Source: an uncultured Gemmatimonadota bacterium (GTDB lineage Bacteria; Gemmatimonadota; Gemmatimonadetes; Gemmatimonadales; Gemmatimonadaceae). From it: a stretch of DNA of 64,000 bases. The translations under genes were made by a program, and so were the position numbers. Position 1 is the first letter of the stretch, and each line of letters begins with the position of its first letter. Positions 39,862-47,877 of this stretch are shown piece by piece. Where the stretch lies: the NCBI GenBank assembly GCA_903882745.1, contig CAIRYG010000011.1:578988-642987 (forward strand). Direction: 5' to 3'. The notes under the pieces are model-generated. The model was not told where the DNA came from. It saw only the letters and a program-made list of their open reading frames with translations, and did not search any database.

Positions 39862-40574
39862 GCCCCTCCGCGCGCGGGAAGCCGCTCGGCTCGCCGCGCG
39901 GCTTCCCGCGCGGCACCAAGCTCCGGGAGGGTCAAGGTCCGGCCTGACGCACCGGTGTGCACCACCCCTCCCGCATGCGCGACTAGGATCGCCGCGGCAC
40001 GCACAAGCCCGCTTTCAAGCCCGCTCTCCGATCCGGCTGGCCCGCGCGACAGCTCAATCGAAACGACCTCTGCCGACGTCGTGGGATACCGCACGACGAC
40101 CGGCACACTCTCGTCCGTGGATTCACGCGCGGCATCGGTGAGCAACACCAACAGCGCCTGGATCAGCGAACCGCGACGCGCCAACACCGGCGCCGGGGCC
40201 TGATGCGCCGAAGAGGCCTCAGCCGGTAGTTCCACAGGAACTGACCGCACATCCGCGTGCTGCGCCAGCAACGCCACCGCGACCGCCATCACGTCGGGAA
40301 GCGCGATAGGCTCCAGCTCCCCCTCCCCGTCCAGCGGTATCGATCGGAAGAGCTGCAGGAGTGCCTCAAGGCGTGCCATCTCGCCGTCAAAGGCCTCGCC
40401 CCAGCGGGGTTCCGACGGGCGCTCCCGCATCGCCGTGCCGATACTCCACACAGAGAACATCCGATTCCCCAGCGAGTGCGTGAGCCCGCGTGTCAGGGCG
40501 TCGGCGGTCTCAATCCATGCAGCAGCAGCGGCAGAATCTGCCGCCAAGTCAGCTGGTGTAATCCGCTTAGTCAC
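39858..40574 (-). CDS. Compact histidine-kinase-like protein, degenerate N-box
   Basis: 238 residues, GTG start with AGGAG upstream. Residues 20-45 resemble an H-box: ALTRGLTHSLGNRMFSVWSI with H33. The ATPase part is short: LIQALLVLLTDAARES (137-152) is at the N-box but has D147 where the Mg-binding Asn belongs, and GLESGLVRAAAILVAHAGGV resembles the G-box helix. No sensor or membrane segment is seen. It may be a cytoplasmic kinase or pseudokinase acting with the sigma-54 activator at 10659, like FlrB-FlrC; this is inference. It ends in a 4-base convergent overlap with csrA. Confidence 0.65.
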   Translation of the reverse strand: MTKRITPADLAADSAAAAAWIETADALTRGLTHSLGNRMFSVWSIGTAMRERPSEPRWGEAFDGEMARLEALLQLFRSIPLDGEGELEPIALPDVMAVAVALLAQHADVRSVPVELPAEASSAHQAPAPVLARRGSLIQALLVLLTDAARESTDESVPVVVRYPTTSAEVVSIELSRGPAGSESGLESGLVRAAAILVAHAGGVVHTGASGRTLTLPELGAAREAARRAERLPARGGA

Positions 40575-40583
40575 GGGTGAACG

Positions 40584-40617
40584 CTCCTGCAGGAGAAATC
40601 CGCGGACCGGCCGATAC
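40584..40617 (+). promoter_or_regulatory. Possible sigma-28 promoter region of motA
   Basis: GCCGATAC (40610-40617) matches the sigma-28 -10 at 7 of 8, but the -35 position (40591-40598, AGGAGAAA) is poor. A perfect palindrome CTCCTGCAGGAG (40584-40595) lies just upstream, and its minus-strand arm is the Shine-Dalgarno of the kinase-like gene. The transcript for motA would start near 40624. Confidence 0.4.
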
Positions 40618-40668
40618 TAGAAGTGTGGACATGAGGTCCTCGCCCCCATTCGACACGGAAGCGTCGCT

Positions 40669-41526
40669 GTGTTTCTGATCATTGGTATCATTGTTGTCTT
40701 CGGAAGCATCATCGGAGGCTACCTGAACGAGCATGGCAATTTTGCCGTGCTGATTCAGCCGAACGAATTCCTCATCATCGGCGGAGCCGCCCTCGGCTCA
40801 ATGGTGATCGGCAACTCGCCCGCGACCATCAAACGGTGCGGGCAGATGACGCTGGGCCTCCTCAAGCCAAACCCATTCAACTCGACCGCGTACGAGGACC
40901 TGCTACAGGTACTCTACAAGGTGTTCCAGAAGGCCCGCAAGGACGGCCTTGTCGGACTCGAGTCCCACATCGTGGATCCTGAGAAGAGCGACATCTTCAA
41001 GGCCCACCCAATGTTCATGCACCACACCCAGGCGGTCGCCCTGTTGTGCGACACCCTGAAGGTACTGCTCACCGGTGCCGTCGAGAACCATCACCTCGAC
41101 GAAATCATCTCCTCCGACCTCGAACAACAGCATCACGAAGCGATGTCGGCCCCATCGGCGATCACGAAGGTCGGCGACGCCATGCCCGGATTCGGCATCG
41201 TGGCCGCCGTACTCGGTGTCATCATCACCATGAGCTCCATCGGCGGCGCGGCATCCGAAGTGGGCGAGAAAGTCGGCGCTGCCCTCGTCGGCACCTTCCT
41301 GGGCATCCTGATGTCGTACGGCGTCATGGGGCCCATCGCGCAGGCCATCGAGGGACGGATTGCCTCCGAACATGCCTACATGCTCGTGATCAAGACCGCC
41401 CTGCTCGCCTATGCTCGCGGCGACTCGCCAATGTCGGCCGTGGAGTTCGCACGCCGCGGCATCGAACCTGAGGACCGTCCGTCGTTCGCCGCGCTTGAGT
41501 CAATGGTCCGCAACCGAGCGGCCTAA
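40669..41526 (+). CDS. motA: Stator protein MotA
   Basis: Proton- or sodium-conducting stator subunit, 285 residues with a GTG start. Four membrane segments, beginning FLIIGIIVVFGSIIGGYL; cytoplasmic loop with FQKARKDGLVGLESHIVDPE; and DAMPGFGIVAAVLGVIITMS, then LVGTFLGILMSYGVMGPIAQ, the family core. It acts with MotB, 3 bases downstream. It faces away from the kinase-like gene. Confidence 0.96.
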   Translation: MFLIIGIIVVFGSIIGGYLNEHGNFAVLIQPNEFLIIGGAALGSMVIGNSPATIKRCGQMTLGLLKPNPFNSTAYEDLLQVLYKVFQKARKDGLVGLESHIVDPEKSDIFKAHPMFMHHTQAVALLCDTLKVLLTGAVENHHLDEIISSDLEQQHHEAMSAPSAITKVGDAMPGFGIVAAVLGVIITMSSIGGAASEVGEKVGAALVGTFLGILMSYGVMGPIAQAIEGRIASEHAYMLVIKTALLAYARGDSPMSAVEFARRGIEPEDRPSFAALESMVRNRAA

Positions 41527-41529
41527 GCC

Positions 41530-42339
41530 GTGAGTAAAACTGCCCCGACGAAACGCCCCATCGTCATTAAGAAGATCAAGAAGGCTGGGCACGCACACCA
41601 CGGCGGATCGTGGAAGGTGGCGTATGCCGACTTCGTGACGGCGATGATGGCGTTCTTCATGGTGATGTGGATCGTCGGCATGGACGACGCCACCAAGAAG
41701 TCCATTGAGACCTACTTCTCGAACCCGAACCCCAGCATGAAGGGATCGGCCTCCGGGACGAGCCCTATCGGCCACGGCAGCAAGCCGGTGCAGCTGAATC
41801 CAGTTCAGGTCAAGCAGATGATTCGCGTAGCCGAGGAGAAGTCGTTCAAGGCCGCGGCAGATCGCATCCGTGCCCGGCTCGACTCCGCGCGTGGATCGCT
41901 CGGCACCGCCAAGTTCGAAGTCACCGTCACGGAGGGCGGGCTTCGCATTGAGTTGATCGAAGGCGAAGCCGGTGATTCGTACTTCGCGCGCGGTTCGGGC
42001 CAAATGCGCACCGCGGCAAAGGTTGGCCTGGTCCTCATTGCATCTGAGCTCAGCGCGCTGCGTAATCCGGTGGTCCTTGAGGGACACACCGACGCCAGCC
42101 ACTACGGCTCAAGCGCGAGCTACAGCAACTGGGAGCTCTCCGCCGACCGCGCAAACGCCGCGCGCCGCATGCTCGAGGAAGCGTCGCTCGACTCCAAGCG
42201 GATTGTCGAAGTGCGCGGCTATGCCGACACCCGACTGCGGAATGCGAAGGACCCGAGCGCACCGGAAAATCGCCGGATCTCCATTTTCCTGCCCTTCAGT
42301 GATGTCAAAGCCAAAGCAGATTCGCTCGCGGTAAACTAA
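41530..42339 (+). CDS. motB: Stator protein MotB
   Basis: 269 residues with a GTG start. Basic start, then GGSWKVAYADFVTAMMAFFM with ion-carrying D34 in the membrane helix; plug region; and the C-terminal OmpA-like peptidoglycan-binding domain (VVLEGHTDASHYGSSASYSN, SADRANAARRML, VRGYADTRL). It anchors the stator to the wall. It ends the flagellar island. Confidence 0.96.
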   Translation: MSKTAPTKRPIVIKKIKKAGHAHHGGSWKVAYADFVTAMMAFFMVMWIVGMDDATKKSIETYFSNPNPSMKGSASGTSPIGHGSKPVQLNPVQVKQMIRVAEEKSFKAAADRIRARLDSARGSLGTAKFEVTVTEGGLRIELIEGEAGDSYFARGSGQMRTAAKVGLVLIASELSALRNPVVLEGHTDASHYGSSASYSNWELSADRANAARRMLEEASLDSKRIVEVRGYADTRLRNAKDPSAPENRRISIFLPFSDVKAKADSLAVN

Positions 42340-42368
42340 GTCGTACCGACGTGAATCCCCGGAAAGAC

Positions 42369-42402
42369 AACGCGCCCCGTCGGTAACCCGACGGGGCGCG
42401 TT
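42369..42402. terminator. Bidirectional terminator between motB and rpsG
   Basis: Near-perfect 15-base arms (AACGCGCCCCGTCGG / CCGACGGGGCGCGTT) with a 4-base loop. The plus side is followed by CTGT and the minus side by GTCTTTCC, so it can serve motB and the convergent rpsL-rpsG operon. Confidence 0.75.
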
Positions 42403-42420
42403 CTGTAGCGAGAGACGCGA

Positions 42421-42887
42421 CTACCAGCGATAGTGCGCGAAGGCCTTGTTGGCCTCGGCCATGCGGTGCGTGTCTTCCTTCTTCTTGACGGCATTGCCTT
42501 CGCCCTTGCTCGCGGCGATCGTCTCGGCGGCAAGCTTCTCCGCCATCGACTTCTCGTTGCGGTCGCGCGAATAGCTGATCAGCCAACGCATGGCGAGTGC
42601 CGTACGGCGTTCCGGGCGAACTTCGACCGGCACCTGATACGTGGCACCACCGACGCGGCGGCTCTTGACCTCGACGACGGGCTTGAGGTTCGTGAGCGCC
42701 TGCTTGAAGACGTTCACACCAGGCTGCGAGGTGCGGCTCTCCACGAGATCCATCGCCCCGTAGAAGATGCGCTCGGCCGTGGACTTCTTGCCCTGATACA
42801 TCAGGACGTTGATGAACTTGCTGACAGTCTGGCTGTCGTAGCGCGAATCCGCGAGGATCGTGCGCTTCACACTCTTTTTGCGGCGGC

Positions 42888-42891
<4 letters not shown>
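42421..42891 (-). CDS. rpsG: Ribosomal protein S7
   Basis: 30S assembly protein of 156 residues, full length. Starts [20 protein letters not shown]; contains [20 protein letters not shown] and [20 protein letters not shown]; ends HYRW. It overlaps rpsL by 4 bases. In most bacteria fusA would follow directly; here a terminator and the motility island follow. Confidence 0.98.
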
Positions 42892-43283
<392 letters not shown>

Positions 43284-43293
43284 CTTACCCTTC

Positions 43294-43313
43294 GGCTCAC
43301 AGACACGTGAGCC
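43294..43313 (-). promoter_or_regulatory. Leader hairpin before rpsL
   Basis: GGCTCAC / GTGAGCC with a 6-base loop, ending 10 bases upstream of the rpsL ATG. It could mask or shape ribosome entry in the operon leader. No known ribosomal-protein leader family is recognised. Confidence 0.35.
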
Positions 43314-43379
43314 TTCACGAAATGTTCGACATCCTGATTCTACGTGGATCGCCCGACGGGCGGCACGGAACAGACTCGA

Positions 43380-43408
43380 AAGATAGCCAGTCAGAAGCCC
43401 GGAATCAA
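43380..43408 (-). promoter_or_regulatory. Sigma-70-type promoter of rpsL-rpsG
   Basis: Minus strand: TTGATT (43403-43408), 17 bases, TATCTT (43380-43385). The leader is about 90 bases. Shares the TATCTT -10 with the fusA and tRNA-Tyr promoters. Confidence 0.6.
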
Positions 43409-43477
43409 GGGCCGGAAGTTAGCCCCCTGCAACGACTTACAAACTCGCGCCGCAAGTCGCGCCGCTACCTGGCGCCT

Positions 43478-44383
43478 TTAGGGCTTCTTCACCGGGCTGA
43501 TCGGTTCCGCAGCCTCAGGCACCCCGCTGAAGAACTTCACCGGCTTCCGACTCAACTCACGCGTCAACACCTTCATCGTCACCGACACCGAATCGAGATT
43601 CGCAATAATCCGACGAATCTGTGGGTCCGTGTCCTTCAGTGTCCCCGCCGCCGAACGCGCCGCCACGCCAGCGGTCGCCACCACATTCTGCAACGAGTCC
43701 AGCATACGCTTCGTCTGCGGCGTGATCGTGCGGAACTCGCGCAACAACGAATCCGCATGGCCGATCGCCGACTCGGCACTGTGCGCCACACGCGGCAGCG
43801 TGACCTGCAACGACTCGGCCACCACAGACCCATGCGACGCGGCACGCTTCACCACCGTCAATGTCGACGTCAGGCTGTCCAGCAGCAGCACGGTCCGGCT
43901 GAGCGCCTTCTTCACGTCGCCACCGGCATCGGTCACCAGCTTCTGCACCTGATCCATCATGGCATTGGTCGGAAGCGACGGCAGCGTGCTCCCCACCGGA
44001 AGCGCGGCACCACCCTTGGCCGGCGGCTCAAGCACAATCACCGGGGTGCCAATCATCACCGCGGGGGGTTGCACACGGGCCTTGGTCCCCGCGAGCACGG
44101 GCAACCGCACGCCCGCTACCTCGTCCACCAAAAAGCGCAGACGGAAGGTGATATGGCCGTCCGGCGTGGCGCGCGGCGTAATCTCAGCCACGCGCCCTAC
44201 GGTGTAACCCTGCAGTTGGACCGGCGCTTGAAGTCCAATCCCCTCAATGCGATCGAACTCGGCGAAGTACTCGTCGCCCTGCACGACCTGCGACCGTCGA
44301 AGCCACATCGTCGACCAGGCCGCAATACCAACCGCCGCCACTACGATAATTCCCGCGCGGAGATCCGCTGGTTCCCACTTCAT
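43478..44383 (-). CDS. MlaD-like MCE-domain lipid-transport protein
   Basis: 301 residues. One N-terminal membrane segment (LRAGIIVVAAVGIAAWSTMW, about 8-27), then an MCE domain (YFAEFDRIEGIGLQAPVQLQ, YTVGRVAEI), and a long helical C-terminal part (DQVQKLVTDAGGDVKKALSR). It binds and passes lipids between membranes with the permease and ATPase encoded upstream. It ends the ridA-mlaE-mlaF-mlaD-like operon with a 4-base overlap to the ATPase gene. Confidence 0.9.
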   Translation of the reverse strand: MKWEPADLRAGIIVVAAVGIAAWSTMWLRRSQVVQGDEYFAEFDRIEGIGLQAPVQLQGYTVGRVAEITPRATPDGHITFRLRFLVDEVAGVRLPVLAGTKARVQPPAVMIGTPVIVLEPPAKGGAALPVGSTLPSLPTNAMMDQVQKLVTDAGGDVKKALSRTVLLLDSLTSTLTVVKRAASHGSVVAESLQVTLPRVAHSAESAIGHADSLLREFRTITPQTKRMLDSLQNVVATAGVAARSAAGTLKDTDPQIRRIIANLDSVSVTMKVLTRELSRKPVKFFSGVPEAAEPISPVKKP

Positions 44384-45054
44384 GCTGAGGCCTCCACTGC
44401 CGCTCGGCGTAGTCCTGCAGAATCCCAGAGATAGAGATCGTCGGCAACGTTGTACAACATCTCGTCACGACGGAACGATGTGATAATGGCCGTGGGCGCG
44501 AGCGCTCGGCAGATCCGCCACACATCCTCGGCCGCGCGCGACCGCACGGACGCAATCGGATTCTCGAGCACCAACAGCCTCGGATTCCCAACGAGCGCCC
44601 GTCCAAGTGCTCCGATCTGGCGCACATCTTCGGGAACGTCCGCCGGTCGGCGGTTTGCATACTCCGCAATCCCGAGTTCCTGAAACACATCTTCGGCGTG
44701 CTCCCGCGGAAGCGAAATCCCCTTCGACCCACGGAATACCGCCGGCACGATCAGATTATCGATGAGCGACAAGTTGCTGAGCAACCCGGCCGGATCAAGC
44801 AGCACCCCGAGATCAGAGAGCAACAGCCGGCGCTCCGTTCGCGAGACTTTGCCAATCGGACGGCCAAGCACCACGACTTCCCCCGAGGCCGTCTCCTTCG
44901 CACCAATCAGAATCCGCGCGAGCAGATGCGACCGCTCCGGCGTGGTGCGCACCACAGTCCACGTTCCCTTCGGCACGTTCAGCGTAAAGGGGTCGGCCCA
45001 CTCGGCGTTCGGCCTGGACGGCAGCACATCGGTCAGGGCGAGAATCGCGCTCAT
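44380..45054 (-). CDS. MlaF-like ABC ATPase homologue with degenerate motifs
   Basis: 224 residues in the ATPase position between an MlaE permease and an MCE protein. The fold outline is ABC-like (TLNVPKGTWTVVRTTPERSH, SGEVVVLGRPIGKV, LGRALVGNPRLLVLENP). But Walker A has no GxxGxGK(S/T): residues 34-43 read VVRTTPERSH. The LSGGQ signature is replaced by DVPEDVRQ (about 139-146), Walker B ends LENP instead of LDEP, and the switch His is absent (IITSFRRDE). It is probably not a working ATPase. It overlaps both neighbours by 4 bases, so it is under selection as part of the operon. Confidence 0.82.
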   Translation of the reverse strand: MSAILALTDVLPSRPNAEWADPFTLNVPKGTWTVVRTTPERSHLLARILIGAKETASGEVVVLGRPIGKVSRTERRLLLSDLGVLLDPAGLLSNLSLIDNLIVPAVFRGSKGISLPREHAEDVFQELGIAEYANRRPADVPEDVRQIGALGRALVGNPRLLVLENPIASVRSRAAEDVWRICRALAPTAIITSFRRDEMLYNVADDLYLWDSAGLRRAAVEASA

Positions 45055-45848
45055 GCCAGCACCCGTAACATGATACCCAGTGCCGACACGCCAATGACCA
45101 CAACCGACGACCACATCATGGCACGACTCACCGCACGCGGAACTTCTGTGGCGGTACGACGGGCAATCAACCCCGAGACGCACGAGGCCATCGCGATGCC
45201 CGCGCCATTCAGCAAGCCGCGACCAATGGCCTCGTACACATCGCTGACGCTCAGCGCGAGACGCACCGAATCGAGATACGCGGTCATCGACATCTGCTGC
45301 AAGGCTTGCACGGCAATCAGCCCGCCAACGAGCGTGGCCGCGTCGAACACCAAGGTCAGGGCCATGGCAGCAACCGCGACACCAGCGACGCGGGGGAGTA
45401 CGTAGTACTGAATGATGTCGACGCCCAACGCGTCGAGCGCATCGGCCTCGCCCAACGCGCGCGCGCTGGCCAGTTCGGCGGCAATCGCCGTTCCCGTTCG
45501 GCCGGCAACAATCAGCGCGGTAAGCGCAGGCGCGATCTCCCGCACACCAGCCGCCACAACAATTCGACCGATGGTGTCCGCTAGTCCAAGGCGCACCGCC
45601 TGTGCATTCGCCTCGCCAATAATGATCGCGCCGCACAACAACGCGAGCACCGACACAAGCGTCAGCGCGTCCCACGCCGTGAACTGGATCTGCCGCGCGA
45701 ACGCACCCCACCATTGGCCGAGCGCGGCGCGCGGGAGCGAGACCCCGGCGCGAAGCACAGCACCCGAGAGTCGGATCGCCACCACACCCGCAGTGCCCGC
45801 GTTGCGCGCGCGACGACCGAGGCCGCCGACAATATCAACGACGAACAT
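45051..45848 (-). CDS. MlaE-like lipid-transport permease
   Basis: 265 residues, five or six membrane segments. Family blocks: QIQFTAWDALTLVSVLALLC, then REIAPALTALIVAGRTGTAI, the conserved MlaE core, and ARALGEADALDALGVDIIQYYVLPR-type. Inner-membrane permease for phospholipid traffic to or from the outer membrane. The partner ATPase here looks inactive, so an ATPase in trans may be used. Confidence 0.93.
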   Translation of the reverse strand: MFVVDIVGGLGRRARNAGTAGVVAIRLSGAVLRAGVSLPRAALGQWWGAFARQIQFTAWDALTLVSVLALLCGAIIIGEANAQAVRLGLADTIGRIVVAAGVREIAPALTALIVAGRTGTAIAAELASARALGEADALDALGVDIIQYYVLPRVAGVAVAAMALTLVFDAATLVGGLIAVQALQQMSMTAYLDSVRLALSVSDVYEAIGRGLLNGAGIAMASCVSGLIARRTATEVPRAVSRAMMWSSVVVIGVSALGIMLRVLA

Positions 45849-45866
45849 ATGCGCGGCGCGGCGTGA

Positions 45867-46304
45867 TCAAATGAGGGTTTCCTTCGAGACGCGATCGGCA
45901 CCAACGCGCCGGAGCACAGCCTCGGCACGGCACACCGCTTGAGCACTCACCGACAGCTCACCCTGCAAGGGCGCACCAATCAACGTGCGCGCAGGATACG
46001 GCGCGGTGAAAAACTCCCCCATCACCTGATCGAAGGCGGCAAGCATGCTCGGGTCACGCAACGCCACGGTGAGTACAAGCACGTCATCCAGCACCGTTCC
46101 AACCGTGGAGAGCGCAGTCCGGAGCCGCTGAATCGCGCGCCGGCATTCGACGTCAAAGGGCGCAGCCGGTGCGCCGGCATCGCCTTCGCCGGTGATCGAT
46201 GCAGTCCAGCACATCCCTGCATACATCACGACGGTACTGGCGTTGCCAGGCACGGGGACGCTTTCTTGCGCACGCGGACTCGACGCCCAATGACGACTGC
46301 TCAT
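45867..46304 (-). CDS. RidA (YjgF/UK114) family protein
   Basis: 145 residues. VVMYAGMCWTASITG and the C-terminal FFTAPYPARTLIGAPLQGEL are RidA-like (the Pro-Ala-Arg-Thr stretch holds the active Arg). RidA enzymes deaminate reactive enamines, but many family members differ in function. It lies 18 bases upstream of mlaE, possibly one transcript. Confidence 0.8.
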   Translation of the reverse strand: MSSRHWASSPRAQESVPVPGNASTVVMYAGMCWTASITGEGDAGAPAAPFDVECRRAIQRLRTALSTVGTVLDDVLVLTVALRDPSMLAAFDQVMGEFFTAPYPARTLIGAPLQGELSVSAQAVCRAEAVLRRVGADRVSKETLI

Positions 46305-46413
46305 AGGTCCGCGACGGGTCGGGAAGTGTATGGTTTCATGTCAGTTCTAAAGTTCCGCTGTGGGGGCCGCTCCCGCAAGCATACCCAACGGAAAACCGCG
46401 ATGGGAACCGTGC

Positions 46414-47763
46414 CTAAATCGTCTTGAGCGCAGCCCAGTCTCGCTTCTCGTCCGTCACCTTCCGCAGGATGACTACGCTAATCAAGACCATCACGAGGAG
46501 CGCGACCACCGCGACCCCTTCACCCTTGGCCGTCAACGTCGCCAGCTGTTCCTCACTCAGCCCAGGACGGCGATTCCGCTCGACGAGCAGATAGGTGATC
46601 GAGGCCCAAATGAGCGGACCCGAAATCGCCGAAAAGCGCCCGACCATGCCGTACAGCCCGTAAAACTCACCGACGCGGTCCGGAGGGCTCAGGCGGAGCA
46701 TCAGGGTCCGGTCAGCCGCCCAGGTGCCACCGAGGGCGAGCCCGGCGATGCAGGCCGTCATATACAGCCCCGCAATCGGGAGGGACAACAGCCCGACCAA
46801 CGACGCCAGGGTGAAATCAAAGCACCAAATCGATAAGACGATGTTGAGCGTGCGCTTGGGTCCAATCCGATCCACGACAAATCCCCAGAACACGCCGCCG
46901 ACGATCGCACAGGTAATCGCCGACATGAGCACGAACTGTGCTTGCAGCTCGCCCTGCGCCTTGGTGAGCCCCGTCGAGACGGCCACGTTCACCGTATAGA
47001 GCGTCATGAACGAGATGACGGTATTGATGGCATCCGTGTAGAACACCCGCCCCAGCAGAAAGCGCAGCAGCCCGGGATACTGCGTCCCCGACTTGAGTGT
47101 AACAATCGTCTGCCCCACCGACTCGGTGACGGCAGACCACCGGAAAATCGGCCGCGGATTCGGGTTCCCGCGCTCCTTCACCAAAACAAAACAGGGAAGC
47201 GCAAAAAGTAAGAATGCGCAGGCAATCATCAGAAAATAGGTCGCGAAAGGAAACGCTTCGCCCGCATGCTGCGACTTCAGCCAGAGCCCCATCCCCACGG
47301 CGATGTACGATCCCATATAGCCGAGCCCAACCGCCAGCCCGGTAATACGACCCCGATTGCTGTCGGTGGTCACTTCTGGAATCAACGAATCATAGAACTG
47401 TACGCCGGCCTGATAGCCGCCGTTGGCGATCACAAAGAGCAAGGCGGACAACCGAAAGGGCCCGTGCGCCAAGAGTGCGGTGGCCCCACAGGCAATGATC
47501 GTCGCCCAAATCAAGAACGGCATCCGCCGGCGCGCACGGTCCGTCATGGCGCCGAGGAGCGGCGACAGCACGAACATCGCCGCCATGGCCACGGACGTGA
47601 TAATCCCGTACACGTGGTCGGCGCGATCCGGCCCCACTTTCTCACGGACAAACAGCGAGAAGTAGAGCGAAATCACACCCATCGAAAAGATGACGTTCGC
47701 AAGATCGTAGAGGATCCAGGCCGCAACAGCACGGCGGGGAATCACGCGTTCGGGTTCAGTCAT
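46414..47763 (-). CDS. MFS permease, UMF1/Atg22-like
   Basis: 449 residues, 12 membrane segments. The N-terminus AVAAWILYDLANVIFSMGVI is the signature of UMF1/Atg22-like transporters, and a conserved loop GAMTDRARRRMPFLIWAT follows helix 2-3. A substrate cannot be inferred. It is separate from rpoC by the terminator at 47803-47838. It runs parallel to rpoBC and ridA. Confidence 0.85.
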   Translation of the reverse strand: MTEPERVIPRRAVAAWILYDLANVIFSMGVISLYFSLFVREKVGPDRADHVYGIITSVAMAAMFVLSPLLGAMTDRARRRMPFLIWATIIACGATALLAHGPFRLSALLFVIANGGYQAGVQFYDSLIPEVTTDSNRGRITGLAVGLGYMGSYIAVGMGLWLKSQHAGEAFPFATYFLMIACAFLLFALPCFVLVKERGNPNPRPIFRWSAVTESVGQTIVTLKSGTQYPGLLRFLLGRVFYTDAINTVISFMTLYTVNVAVSTGLTKAQGELQAQFVLMSAITCAIVGGVFWGFVVDRIGPKRTLNIVLSIWCFDFTLASLVGLLSLPIAGLYMTACIAGLALGGTWAADRTLMLRLSPPDRVGEFYGLYGMVGRFSAISGPLIWASITYLLVERNRRPGLSEEQLATLTAKGEGVAVVALLVMVLISVVILRKVTDEKRDWAALKTI

Positions 47764-47802
47764 AGGGGTAGAATCTGCACACTGGAAGAGAATCCCGAAA
47801 GG

Positions 47803-47838
47803 CGAAGCGGCGTACCCCCGAGGGGGTACGCCGCTTCG
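47803..47838 (-). terminator. Terminator of rpoC
   Basis: Perfect 17-bp stem (CGAAGCGGCGTACCCCC / GGGGGTACGCCGCTTCG) with a 2-base loop, 40 bases past the rpoC stop; the minus strand continues CCTTTCGGG. It ends the long ribosomal protein/RNA polymerase operon. Confidence 0.8.
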
Positions 47839-47877
47839 TGACCGTTATGATACCAGCCGTACCGAGGCCCGCCGAGG

